Assembly (NCBI RefSeq): GCF_000373565.1
Contig: NZ_KB891812.1
Coordinates: forward strand, 62,001-126,000
Direction of reading: 5' to 3'
DNA from: Streptomyces sp. HmicA12
Lineage (GTDB): Bacteria; Actinomycetota; Actinomycetes; Streptomycetales; Streptomycetaceae
Length of the DNA stretch: 64,000 nucleotides
Part shown: piece after piece, positions 24,784-33,521 of the stretch
How the letters are laid out: each line of letters starts with the position of its first letter
Numbering within the stretch: position 1 is the first letter of the stretch
Notes under the pieces: model-generated
Databases searched by the model: none
The model's input: only the letters and a program-made list of their open reading frames with translations
Told to the model about the DNA's origin: nothing
Position numbers and translations under genes: made by a program

Positions 24784-25362
24784 GTGATCGCTGCGGAGCT
24801 GGACTGCCTGATCGTGACCGGGATGCCCGGGGCAGGGAAGTCGACGGTCACCAGGCATGTCGCCGGGCTCCTGCCGCGGTCGGCCCGGCTGGACGGTGAT
24901 GTCGTCAGCAGGTTGGTCGTCGGCGGTCGTGTGTCGGCTCTTGGTCATCCTGCCGACGAGGCGGCCCGGCAGGTGGAGCTGTGCAACCGCAACCTGTGCA
25001 CGCTGGCGAACAATGTCTCCGCCGCGGGTTTCACGCCCGTGATCGACTGGGTGATCCCGGACCGTGCGCAGCTGGACTTCTTCGTCTCGCTTCTGTCGGC
25101 CCGGCGGGTTCTGTTCGTCGTTCTCACGCCGGGCATCGAGACGTGCCGGCACCGCAACCGGCTCCGTGACCCACGAGAACGGTTCGACTTCGACGGCTAC
25201 GACGATCTCGATGCCGCCATGCAACGCGAACTGGGCGGAGTGGGCTGGTGGTTCGACACCTCGGCCCTCACAGCCGAGGAATCCGCCGATCGCATCATCC
25301 GCGAAGCCCGTCACCGGGCCCTGGTGAGCCGACCCGGCGAAGGGTTCACGGACGGGTTCTGA
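24784..25362 (+). CDS. P-loop nucleotide kinase-like ATPase
   Basis: This 192-residue protein has a Walker A motif GMPGAGKST at residues 13-21. DGDVVSRLVV in the next strand resembles the acceptor-site Asp of zeta-toxin and chloramphenicol-phosphotransferase-like kinases. A lid region with CRHRNRLRDPRERFDFDGYD follows, rich in Arg as in small-molecule kinases. The target is unknown. GTG 24784 is the first start in frame but has no clear ribosome binding site. It is divergent from the ene-reductase gene. The stop lies inside the first of three 14-bp repeats. Confidence 0.8.
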   Translation: MIAAELDCLIVTGMPGAGKSTVTRHVAGLLPRSARLDGDVVSRLVVGGRVSALGHPADEAARQVELCNRNLCTLANNVSAAGFTPVIDWVIPDRAQLDFFVSLLSARRVLFVVLTPGIETCRHRNRLRDPRERFDFDGYDDLDAAMQRELGGVGWWFDTSALTAEESADRIIREARHRALVSRPGEGFTDGF

Positions 25363-25397
25363 GTTTCCTGTTCTGAGCTTCCGGTTCTGAGCTTCGT
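25356..25397 (+). repeat. three tandem 14-bp repeats at the kinase gene stop
   Basis: The units are GTTCTGAGTTTCCT, GTTCTGAGCTTCCG and GTTCTGAGCTTCGT, directly adjacent. Each carries a TGA in the same register; the first TGA is the stop of the kinase gene. Because 14 is not a multiple of three, readthrough would meet the later TGAs in other frames. Confidence 0.85.
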
Positions 25398-25440
25398 GCA
25401 AACGGCCGCCGTCCATCGGGGCCGCCGACCGTGGACGTGG

Positions 25441-25481
25441 CTGTGGGGTCCGAGGAGGCGAGCCTGCCTCGGACCCCACAG
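25441..25481. terminator. perfect 15-bp terminator hairpin between convergent genes
   Basis: CTGTGGGGTCCGAGG (25441-25455) and CCTCGGACCCCACAG (25467-25481) pair without mismatch around an 11-bp loop. It can serve both the kinase and the protease genes. Confidence 0.8.
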
Positions 25482-25596
25482 CGGTCAGGGCGCCGCGTTC
25501 ACCCCGGCCTCGTGCGCCCGGCCCGCATGGCCGTGCCGTGCGCACACGCGGCGCCTGGGTGCGGGCCGAGGGAGCGGCCCGCACGTCTCCGGTGGA

Positions 25597-27369
25597 TCAG
25601 CCGGCGAAGCAGAGCGCGTTCCCGGCTCCGAAGTCGTAGCAGGTGATCTGCTTCGACGTCTTCGCCGTGCGGCCGCCCTTGTCCGTCACCGTCACCTGCG
25701 CGGTGTAAGTGCGCTGGCCCGTCGGGTACTGGTGCGATGCCTCGACTCCCGTGGCGTTCGCGTTGTCGCCGAAGTTCCAGGCGTACGAGGCGATGTCGCC
25801 GTCCGGGTCGCTGCTGCCCGAGGCGTCGAAGGAGCAGTCGCGGTACCAGCAGGACACCGTGAAGGACGCCGTCGGCGCGTTCCCGGCGGGCGGCTCTGCC
25901 GAGCCCGCGGTGACCTGCTTCGTCGTGGCGCCCGTCAGGCCGTCGTCGTCGGTGACGGTGAGCTTGACGGTGTAGGTGCCCGCCTTCGCGTACGTGTGAG
26001 CGGGCTTGGCTCCGGTGCCGGTGGTGCCGTCGCCGAAGTCCCAGGCGTACGAGGCGATGCTGCCGTCCGGGTCGGAGGAGGCGCCGGCGTCGAAGGCGCA
26101 GTCGAGCGCCGAGGCCGAGCACTGCGCGGTGAACGACGCCGTGGGACGGCTCGGTTCGCCCGGTGCGGAGCCGAGGGCGGTGACGTCGAGCAGCTTGTTC
26201 GGGGAGGAGGTGCCCGGGCTGGTCACGACGCCGGACTGCGCGTTGTCGACGAGCGCGTCGCGTACCTGCTGCGGGGTGGCGTCGGAATGCGCCGACAGGT
26301 AGAGCGCCGCCGCGCCGGCGGCGTGCGGGGTCGCCATCGACGTTCCGCTCATGACGGCCGTCCCGCCGCCGTTCTTGGTGGAGGTGATGGAGCCGCCGGG
26401 CGCGAACAGGTCGAGACAGCGACCGTAGTTGGAGAAGCTGGAGCGCGCGTCGTTGCTGTCGGTGGAGCCGAGCGTGATGGCCGCGGGCAGGCGCGCCGGG
26501 CTGGTGCCGCAGGCGTCCTTGCTGTCGTTGCCGGCGGCCACCGCCACCTGCACGCCCGCGTTGATCGCGCCCTGGACTGCGTCGTCCATGGCCTGGTCAC
26601 TGCTGCCGCCGAGGGACATGTTGGCGACGGCAGGCTTCTTCGCGTTCTTCGCGACCCAGTCCATGCCCGCGACGATCTGCGAAGTCGTTCCCGATCCCTG
26701 GCAGTTGAGCACCCGGACGCCGACCAGCTTGACGGCCTTGGCGACTCCGTAGTCCTTGCTCCCCACGGTGCCGGCCACGTGCGTGCCATGCCCATGACAG
26801 TCCGAGGAGTCCGTGTCATTGTCGATGAAGTCGTAGCCGGAGGAGGCGCGGCCCTCGAAGTTCGTGTGCTGGCGGTAGAGGCCGGTGTCGACGATGTAGG
26901 CCGTCACACCGGACCCGTCGCCCGGGTAGGTGTACGTGTTGTCCTTGGCACCGTCGATCCTGTCGAGTCCCCACGACGGCGGGTTGGGCTGGGTGCCGCT
27001 CACCCGGAAGCGGGTCTCGGCCTGGACGTACTTGACGCCGGGTGCGTCGGCGAGGCGTTGGGCCTGCGCGGGCGTCGCCTCGAGGGCGAAGCCGCGCAGC
27101 GCGGCGGAGAACACGCGGCTGACGGAGCCGCCGTTCTCGTCCACGAGGGCGTCGGCGCGGGCCGCGACGTCCGCGGTGGCGACGGACACCGACGCGGTTC
27201 CGTCGAGGGCCACGATGTAGCGCCCGGCCACGGTGTCCTGGCGGTCGGCACCGAGTACGCGGTGCTGCGGCGCGGCGTGTGCTGCGGTGGCGGCGCCGCC
27301 GACGGCGAGCGCCGCCGCGGCGAGAGTCCCGGCACACAGGGCCGCTAGCTGTCTCTGGCCTGCTGGCAT
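25597..27369 (-). CDS. secreted subtilisin-type protease with two PKD domains
   Basis: This encodes 590 residues: a signal peptide to about residue 33, and an inhibitor I9 propeptide about 48-120 (GRYIVALDGTA). The S8 domain has Asp161 (AYIVDTG), His194 (CHGHGTHVAGT) and Ser344 (SGTSMATPHA). After about residue 420 come two PKD domains, each with DPDGxIASYAWxFGD. The PKD parts probably bind or loosen an insoluble protein substrate. The order fits secreted Streptomyces keratinase/proteinase K-like enzymes. ATG 27369 follows GAGGAGAAG. It lies 217 bp after the LAL regulator gene on the same strand. Confidence 0.93.
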   Translation of the reverse strand: MPAGQRQLAALCAGTLAAAALAVGGAATAAHAAPQHRVLGADRQDTVAGRYIVALDGTASVSVATADVAARADALVDENGGSVSRVFSAALRGFALEATPAQAQRLADAPGVKYVQAETRFRVSGTQPNPPSWGLDRIDGAKDNTYTYPGDGSGVTAYIVDTGLYRQHTNFEGRASSGYDFIDNDTDSSDCHGHGTHVAGTVGSKDYGVAKAVKLVGVRVLNCQGSGTTSQIVAGMDWVAKNAKKPAVANMSLGGSSDQAMDDAVQGAINAGVQVAVAAGNDSKDACGTSPARLPAAITLGSTDSNDARSSFSNYGRCLDLFAPGGSITSTKNGGGTAVMSGTSMATPHAAGAAALYLSAHSDATPQQVRDALVDNAQSGVVTSPGTSSPNKLLDVTALGSAPGEPSRPTASFTAQCSASALDCAFDAGASSDPDGSIASYAWDFGDGTTGTGAKPAHTYAKAGTYTVKLTVTDDDGLTGATTKQVTAGSAEPPAGNAPTASFTVSCWYRDCSFDASGSSDPDGDIASYAWNFGDNANATGVEASHQYPTGQRTYTAQVTVTDKGGRTAKTSKQITCYDFGAGNALCFAG

Positions 27370-27586
27370 CGTCTGCTTCTCCTCGTGGTGAGGGGTGCCC
27401 GCACGCGGGCGGAAGGGGAGGCGCGAGGGGCGCCGCGCGGCCCCGGCATGGGGGTCGAAGGCCGCGCGGCGTCGGACACCACCCTGCGAGGCGGGTCTGA
27501 GCGGAACAATCCGTACCGCGTTAGGTAGGGGTACGTATAACGACGCTGACCCGAAGCGGAGTCGTACGGGACAAGGCGCGCGGGGC

Positions 27587-30466
27587 TCAGTCGGGCTCCG
27601 GCGTGTCGCCCTGTCGCAGGGCCGCCGCGGCCACATCGGCGCGGGAGGTGACGTGCAGTTTCCGCAGCACCTTGGCGACGTGCTGCTCGACCGTCCGGGG
27701 TGACAGGAACAGCGCCTGTGCGATCTCCCGGTTGGTGAGCCCGGAGGACAGGAGGCGTGCCACTTCCCTCTCGCGCGGGGACAGTTCGGTGCCGTACCCG
27801 CGGCGGCCGCGGCGCGGTCCGGCGAAGTGCCCGTCCGCACGCAGGGCGCGGCGACAGCGCGCGGCATCGCGCGGAGCCTCCAACGCTTCGTAACGGGCGC
27901 TGAGGGTCGTCAGCTCCTCGGCGGACAGGGGCCGTTCCGCATCCGTGGCGGCGCACTCGGCGGCGGCCTCGGTACATCGGGCGGCGGCGTAGGGAGCCGG
28001 GAGTGCGGCGTAGCTCGCCGCGGCCCGCTCGTAGCAGTCGACCGCCCGGGCGTGGTCACCGGCGGCGCGCGCCAGGGTGCCGTGGCACGCGAGCAGTGCG
28101 GCGGCGGCGAGTGGCCAGTGGCGTCCCTCGACGGCGCTCTCGAACTCGGCGACCAGCGCGCGGGCCTCCACGAAGCGGCCGGCCCGGGCCCAGGCGAGTA
28201 CCGCGGCCGGCAGCAGATCGCCGGCCCACCCCCACACCTCCTTGCGCCGTATCCGCGGCACGGCGCGGTCGGCCTCCGCGCAGGCCACGGCGTCGTCGCC
28301 GCGGTACAGATGGATCCAGATCATGGCCGCGGAAGCCGCCGCCAGCAGGGGTGCCGAGGTGTTCACCGGGTCGGCCAGCGCCGCCTCGGCGAGCCGGGCA
28401 CCGGCGCTGTCCCACTCCCCCCGGGTCATGGCCAGCAGGCCGAGCACGAGGTGGGCCTCGGCCTCGACGCCGGACACACCCGGAGCGGCGCCGAGGAGCC
28501 GGCGCGCCCGCTCGCCGAGTCCCTGCCGACGGCCCTGGGTCCAGTCCAGGCGCAGCCGGGTGCCCTCGACGATCGCGTGCAGGAACGGCGCGCCGCAGCT
28601 GCGGGCGAGCCGGGCGCCCTGTCTCGCGAAGTGGACGGCTTCCGTGTCGCGGCCCAGCCATGCCGCGGAGTCGGCGAGGTTGGCACACATGCGGGCGAGT
28701 TCCGCGGTCCCCTCCGTGGTGCCGCCGAGCGTGAGGAGCGCGTCGGCCTCCGCGGCCACCGTCGCATCGCCCAGGGTCATCCGCAGCGCCAGGTGGTTGC
28801 CCCGCACCGCGAGGTGCAGGACTCTGCTGTCGTGCCGACGCGCCTGTTCCTCGGCCCGGTCGATCCATGCCTGGTGGACGGCCGCCGCCTCCTCGCCCCA
28901 GATGGGCATGGCGAGACCGGCCATGGCGCGGGCGGCGAGTTCGGGCCGTTCGCGCAGCTCGGCGACGGCTCGCTCGGTGTCGGCGCGGCCCTCGATGTGA
29001 TTGCCCGCCTGGTTGTTGAGGAGCAGGCCGAGATTGAGGCGGATCTCACCGCGTACGGCCTCGGGCAGCGACGGATCCTCGACGCTGCGCCGCAGCAGAC
29101 GGGTCGAGCGGCTGTGGGCCAGGCCGATGACCGCGATACGACTGAGCCGCACGGCGAGGCGCGCCCGGTCGGGGGCCGGCAGGTCGGTGTCGGCGAGCAG
29201 TCCTTCGAGGAGTTCGACGGCGAGCGCGGTGTCCCCGACCGCGTGGGCGGACTCGGCGGCCTTCTCGGTGAAAGCGCGCCACGCCGGGGTGTCGCCGCAT
29301 CCGCGGGCGTGATGGGCGAGTTGGACCAGCGAGAGGCCCTCGCTCCCGGACAGCGCGTCGACCGCGGCGGCGTGCAGGCGCCGCTGATCGAGCCGCAGCA
29401 AACTGTCGTAGACGGCCTGTTGCGCCAGCCCGTGCCGAAACCCGTACAGGTCGTCCGCCACTTCGTGCAGCACGCCCGCCTTCAACGCTTGCTTGAGGCC
29501 CGCGGTGGCGGCGATGTCCGAGAGGCCGGCGACCGACGAGATCAGTGCCGCGCTCGCCGGCACCCTCAGTACGGCGGCGGCGTGCACCAGGCCGACGGTG
29601 TCCGGGTCCAGGTCCAACAGGCGGTCCGCCATGGCCTCCTGGAACAGGACGGGCACGGTCACGGAGTCGAGCGTGTCCTCGTCCCCGCCGAGACATCGGA
29701 CGAACTCCTCGATGACGAAGGGAATCCCGGCCGTGCGCTCGTGCAGCCGGCCCGCCAGTTCGGCGGACACGTCCCGGCCGGTGATGGCCCCGGCCAGGGC
29801 ACGTACGTCGGACACCTCCAACGGCGCCAACGGGATGATCACCGAGGTGACGGCCGGCGGATGCCGGTAGGCGCGCCCGAGCGGGAGCCCTGCCCCTGGT
29901 ATGTCCTCGCGCCGGTAGCTCAGTACGGTGCACAGCCCAGTCGGCGGATCGTCCACCAGGAAACGTACGAGGTCGCGGGTGCCGTCGTCGGCGCGGTGCA
30001 GATCCTCGACGATCCAGACGACCGGGCCGAGGGCGTCGAGCAGTGCGCGTACGGCACGGAAGAGTCGGTGGGCGGCCGCGCCGGGGTCCGCCAGCGGCTC
30101 GGGCTGCGGCGGCAGGCGGTCGGCCAGCTCCGGAAGGTACGGGCGCAGTACCCCGCACACGGGGTTCAGGCCGGACGGAACCCGTGCGCCGATCGTGCGG
30201 AGCGTGTCGAACACCGGTCCGTAGGGGAAGGGTTCGCGCAGCGGCGGACAGGCGCCGAGCAGCACGGTGGAGGCACCGGCGTCCCCACGCTCGGCCCGCG
30301 CGTCGAGTGCCTCCCGGATCAGCCGGGTCTTCCCCACTCCTGCCTCGCCCTCCACCAGGGCGACCGAGGGCGCGTGGTCGAGCACGTCGAGAAGCAGCCG
30401 CAGCGGCCCTGCGCGCCCCACCAGCGGGGCCGAGCCGAACCCCGATATCGGTCGGTCCAACGGCAC
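27587..30466 (-). CDS. large ATP-binding LuxR-family (LAL) regulator
   Basis: This encodes 959 residues. The N-terminal STAND-type ATPase has Walker A GEAGVGKTR (about 42-50) and a Walker B-like VVWIVEDLH. A long Ala/Leu-rich helical repeat region in the middle acts as sensor or scaffold. The C-terminal GerE/LuxR HTH reads LSPREREVARLLSSGLTNREIAQALFLS and then VEQHVAKVLRKL. LAL proteins are usually activators tied to secondary metabolism or sugar use. GTG 30466 is chosen because AGGAGG stands 5 bp before it. The downstream protease gene is a possible target. Confidence 0.92.
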   Translation of the reverse strand: MPLDRPISGFGSAPLVGRAGPLRLLLDVLDHAPSVALVEGEAGVGKTRLIREALDARAERGDAGASTVLLGACPPLREPFPYGPVFDTLRTIGARVPSGLNPVCGVLRPYLPELADRLPPQPEPLADPGAAAHRLFRAVRALLDALGPVVWIVEDLHRADDGTRDLVRFLVDDPPTGLCTVLSYRREDIPGAGLPLGRAYRHPPAVTSVIIPLAPLEVSDVRALAGAITGRDVSAELAGRLHERTAGIPFVIEEFVRCLGGDEDTLDSVTVPVLFQEAMADRLLDLDPDTVGLVHAAAVLRVPASAALISSVAGLSDIAATAGLKQALKAGVLHEVADDLYGFRHGLAQQAVYDSLLRLDQRRLHAAAVDALSGSEGLSLVQLAHHARGCGDTPAWRAFTEKAAESAHAVGDTALAVELLEGLLADTDLPAPDRARLAVRLSRIAVIGLAHSRSTRLLRRSVEDPSLPEAVRGEIRLNLGLLLNNQAGNHIEGRADTERAVAELRERPELAARAMAGLAMPIWGEEAAAVHQAWIDRAEEQARRHDSRVLHLAVRGNHLALRMTLGDATVAAEADALLTLGGTTEGTAELARMCANLADSAAWLGRDTEAVHFARQGARLARSCGAPFLHAIVEGTRLRLDWTQGRRQGLGERARRLLGAAPGVSGVEAEAHLVLGLLAMTRGEWDSAGARLAEAALADPVNTSAPLLAAASAAMIWIHLYRGDDAVACAEADRAVPRIRRKEVWGWAGDLLPAAVLAWARAGRFVEARALVAEFESAVEGRHWPLAAAALLACHGTLARAAGDHARAVDCYERAAASYAALPAPYAAARCTEAAAECAATDAERPLSAEELTTLSARYEALEAPRDAARCRRALRADGHFAGPRRGRRGYGTELSPREREVARLLSSGLTNREIAQALFLSPRTVEQHVAKVLRKLHVTSRADVAAAALRQGDTPEPD

Positions 30467-30643
30467 GTGTTCCTCCTGCCTCGGGGACAGCGCGTGCCGC
30501 AAGCTACTTCGCCCGTGCGGGAGGGGGCAAGCCCGTCGGTGGGGCGCACCCGGCGGCTATGGCGGCGCGTTGCTCGGCCGCTCCTCGTCGACGAGCCGCG
30601 GCCACAACCTTTGCGGCGCGCGCCTGTGGGGCGGGTACAGGGG

Positions 30644-31366
30644 TCAGTTGGCGTGCGGTCGGGCGAAGCAGTGCAACCAGCGGGACTCCGCGCTACGAGA
30701 GGTGATCCGGACCGGGGTCAACTTCGCGTCCTGAAGGAGTTCCGTGAGCATGGCACCCGAAATACGAGCGTAGTAGCGCACGAAGTCCGGCCCCTTGGCC
30801 TGCCAGCCGGATGAGTCGTCGAGATGAACGCTGACGAACAGCAGGCCCGAGGGTTTCAGCACACGGTGGCATTCGGCCAATGACTGGGGCATGTGCTGCG
30901 GGATCAGGTGATGCAGGACTGCATTCATCCAGAGGCCGTCGAACGAGCGGTCCTTGAAGGGGAGCGCACGAACGTCGCCTTCCAAGAAGTGCGACTTGGG
31001 CACGCGCTCACGCGCCATGTGCAGGAGCTTTTCTGATCGGTCGACCCCGCACACGATGTGTCCGAGTGAGCTCAGATATTCGACGTCGCGACCATGTCCG
31101 CATCCAACATCGAGCAGAGACGCAGTGCAGGGGATTCTCTCGTTGAAGAACGTGAGAAGATCCTTGACTTCGTCGATCGAGTCATTCTGCGCCGCATATC
31201 GGGCAGCACAGCGATCATAGGAGGCGATCGTTCCGCTATAGAACTGATCCGCCTCCTGATCTTCCTCCAATAAGTTGGCGGAAAATATCGTGATCACCCC
31301 TCCCCCATTGATCTGCTGTTGCAGCGTAGCAACATCGCTCGATGATCGCCGCGCCATTGCGGTCAT
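30644..31366 (-). CDS. class I SAM-dependent methyltransferase (third gene of toroid operon)
   Basis: This encodes 240 residues. SAM-binding motif I is DVGCGHGRD (86-94), an acidic residue ends strand 2 (GVDRSE), and the post-motif reads GDVRALPFKDRSFDGLWMNAVLHHL. This places it with the Methyltransf_11/UbiE-like group that act on small molecules or lipids. The N-terminal 30 residues are unusual. Its ATG overlaps the stop of the HIT gene (ATGA). Codon 32 is TTA, so full translation should need the bldA tRNA. GC over 31201-31320 is 63 of 120, far below the window's norm, hinting at transfer. The substrate is unknown. Confidence 0.88.
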   Translation of the reverse strand: MTAMARRSSSDVATLQQQINGGGVITIFSANLLEEDQEADQFYSGTIASYDRCAARYAAQNDSIDEVKDLLTFFNERIPCTASLLDVGCGHGRDVEYLSSLGHIVCGVDRSEKLLHMARERVPKSHFLEGDVRALPFKDRSFDGLWMNAVLHHLIPQHMPQSLAECHRVLKPSGLLFVSVHLDDSSGWQAKGPDFVRYYARISGAMLTELLQDAKLTPVRITSRSAESRWLHCFARPHAN

Positions 31367-32208
31367 TCATGCCCGTGAGTGGGCGTCAGAGTACTTGTGC
31401 GATTCTTCTCGCTCTGCCGTGCGGCATCGTGGCTCCCGAGGGAACTCGGCCTCTCCTGCCACTCGCCCGCCTCCAGGAACAGCGCTGTCGCCGCGATGTC
31501 GTGCAGCACCGCGTCGTCGGCGAAGACGACCTCGTCGCGCCAGTCGCAGCGCAACGAGAATTCCTCGGACGAGCCCTGTGCGCACTGCGCGACAAATCGC
31601 CGAAAATACTGCGAAGGCAGGGCGCCGCCCGGTGGCTGAAAGAGCATTCCACGTTCCCCGTCGCGCGTTCCGAGCGTGAAGGAGTGATAGGAGGAACCGT
31701 GTGCCTCCAGCGCTGCCCTGCGGCTCGCCCAGTCCGCCGGATCAAATTGGCTTCCGGCATATCCGTCCGCTCTCGTGTACCCGTCCAGCAGATCCAGAAC
31801 TTCGGATCCGATCAAGTTCGGCAGGACGTGCACGTGGGCGTGTTCGGTGGGCGCGCATTTCACTCGCTGGGGTAGCGCTGCACCGGTTCGGCCCGTTCCG
31901 TGCTCGAAGGTCAGGTAAGAGTCCCGACTGAAGCGTTCCGTCAGCCGTAACCCCACCTTGCGGCAGATCTGGCGGAATCGGATCGTTTCTGTGGAGGGCA
32001 GGCGGGCGGTGGCGAGAATGTGCAGTCCCGGAATGACCAGGACGTGCCCGGCGCTCAACGGAGCCACTTCGGCCAGCAGGAGATGGCCGTCGACGAGCCA
32101 GTGCTGTCGGACGGGCCGGAACGTGGTGCAACGCGCCAGCTCCACATATTCCGGCGTGGGTGATCCTGTGGCGATCACCTGGCAGAACGTGCACTCTAAA
32201 TCATCCAA
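31363..32208 (-). CDS. HIT-superfamily protein with a C-terminal extension (second gene of toroid operon)
   Basis: This encodes 281 residues. Residues about 1-135 form a HIT domain: CTFC at 7-10, GHLLLAEVAPLSAGHVLVIP, FEHG at 101-104, and the triad HAHVHVL at 123-129, an exact HxHxHxx match whose middle His would attack a phosphate. The last 140 residues (Trp/Gln/Arg-rich) are not recognised and may hold the specificity. HIT enzymes hydrolyse or transfer nucleotides. The start is TTG 32208 after AGGGGGA, since no ATG or GTG fits. Codon 4 is TTA. It starts 11 bp after the toroid gene stop. Confidence 0.82.
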   Translation of the reverse strand: MDDLECTFCQVIATGSPTPEYVELARCTTFRPVRQHWLVDGHLLLAEVAPLSAGHVLVIPGLHILATARLPSTETIRFRQICRKVGLRLTERFSRDSYLTFEHGTGRTGAALPQRVKCAPTEHAHVHVLPNLIGSEVLDLLDGYTRADGYAGSQFDPADWASRRAALEAHGSSYHSFTLGTRDGERGMLFQPPGGALPSQYFRRFVAQCAQGSSEEFSLRCDWRDEVVFADDAVLHDIAATALFLEAGEWQERPSSLGSHDAARQSEKNRTSTLTPTHGHE

Positions 32209-32219
32209 TGAAATCCCCC

Positions 32220-33521
32220 TCAGGTAGTGCGGCGGTTTCTGTACTGCTCAGTGGCGAACAGCCCCAGGGGGAGAATGAGGCCGAGCGTGAAATCCTGCCA
32301 GGAGAATCTGCCCAGGCCCACGAAGAGGGTGCCGAGGAGCGCGGACAGGGAGAGCAGGCCCACGGACCAGTGCCGACCGAAGGCGCGTACGAACCGAGCC
32401 CGGCGCTGCGCCCGGATGATCGCGGTCAGCGGTTGGTCGCCGGCGTCGGCTCGCTGGATCACGACCAGGGAGGGCGACCAGAGAATGTGGTCGGACGCCA
32501 TCGCCGGCGAGACGCGCCGCAGGTCGGCCAGTGCGTTGACGAAGGGCGCGACGGACCAGATCGACTCCCCCGACCCACCGTGCACGTTGGGCCAGGCGCC
32601 GCTCGGTAGCTGCCCGGACGTGATGGTCTTGAATGCGTCGGCGATCAGTTCGGCAGGCGCTCCTTTGGGATGCCGAAGCAGGGCGGACGCGGCGAATGCG
32701 AGCCCGTAGTGCGGCATGACCGTCTGCCACACCACTGACGCGCCGTTCGAATCCAGGAATGAGGTGTTGTAGCTCTCCACCCGCGCGTCCCCGTCGTCCA
32801 GCCTGGTGGGGTCGAGATGGGCGGTGAGCCATTCGAAGGCGGGAAGCGTGCGGGTGTCGTTCCATTGCGGACGGAGTTCGAGAATCGTCACGAGGGCGAA
32901 CGAGGTGTGCGTCACGGTGGGAGGCCGCCCGGGTATCTCGCCCCAGCCACCCGGCTCACCACGCGCGGCCATCAGCCACTCGAGGCCCGTGGTGATCGCC
33001 TCGGCATACGGGTTGAGCTGGTGGAGCGCCCGCAGTCCCAGACACGTCAGCCACACACGTGACGGGCATCCGACCAGTGAACCCCAACCGCCGTCGGTGT
33101 TCTGATTGTTCACCAGCCACTCGTACGCCGCTCGGGCGTCCGGCCCGTTGCCGACCAGGCCGGTGCGGGCCGTTCCGATCACGTAGGCGACCCAGCCGGT
33201 GGCTTCCATGACGGGGTGCCCGAGACTGGTGTTGGTCGACCATCCGCCGTTGACCCGGGTGTCCGCCGACCGGGCCTGACGCTCGCGCAGAAAGCCCAGG
33301 CACTCGGCGAAGTGGTCGAAGGGGGCTCCCACACGCTGGAACATGTCGACGCCGACCGCTGTGGCCGTGGGGCCGGGAACGGCAGCGTCCAATTGGTGGT
33401 ACCACCCGCCGGCGCCGGTCCCCTGCCCTGGCCTAAATCGGTTCCGCATAAAAGACAGGGCATTTTCCAATGCCTGTTCCGTGCGGGATAGATCTACCCC
33501 GACGCCGATTGCCGACACCAT
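32220..33521 (-). CDS. membrane-anchored alpha/alpha-toroid (squalene-cyclase-repeat) protein (first gene of operon)
   Basis: This encodes 433 residues. At least five prenyltransferase/squalene-oxidase repeats are visible: GGW at 38, 92, 144 and 191, and GAW at 308. Two hydrophobic segments (about 385-403 and 411-423) put the toroid at the membrane. The DxDD acid motif of class II terpene cyclases is absent, and no isoprenoid-transferase zinc site is evident, so it may bind rather than cyclise a lipid or peptide. The start is ATG 33521 with a weak GGGGGC site. HIT and methyltransferase genes follow with 11-bp spacing and a 4-bp overlap. I know no named system with this set. Confidence 0.85.
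   Translation of the reverse strand: MVSAIGVGVDLSRTEQALENALSFMRNRFRPGQGTGAGGWYHQLDAAVPGPTATAVGVDMFQRVGAPFDHFAECLGFLRERQARSADTRVNGGWSTNTSLGHPVMEATGWVAYVIGTARTGLVGNGPDARAAYEWLVNNQNTDGGWGSLVGCPSRVWLTCLGLRALHQLNPYAEAITTGLEWLMAARGEPGGWGEIPGRPPTVTHTSFALVTILELRPQWNDTRTLPAFEWLTAHLDPTRLDDGDARVESYNTSFLDSNGASVVWQTVMPHYGLAFAASALLRHPKGAPAELIADAFKTITSGQLPSGAWPNVHGGSGESIWSVAPFVNALADLRRVSPAMASDHILWSPSLVVIQRADAGDQPLTAIIRAQRRARFVRAFGRHWSVGLLSLSALLGTLFVGLGRFSWQDFTLGLILPLGLFATEQYRNRRTT

Noticed and set aside
27827..30814. A 995-codon plus-strand open frame
   Set aside because: It is the antisense of the LAL regulator, rich in Gly/Arg/Gln without domains or a ribosome binding site.
32220..33521. Call of the toroid protein as an active terpene cyclase
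   Set aside because: The DxDD catalytic motif of class II cyclases is not present, and the neighbouring genes are not those of a terpene pathway.
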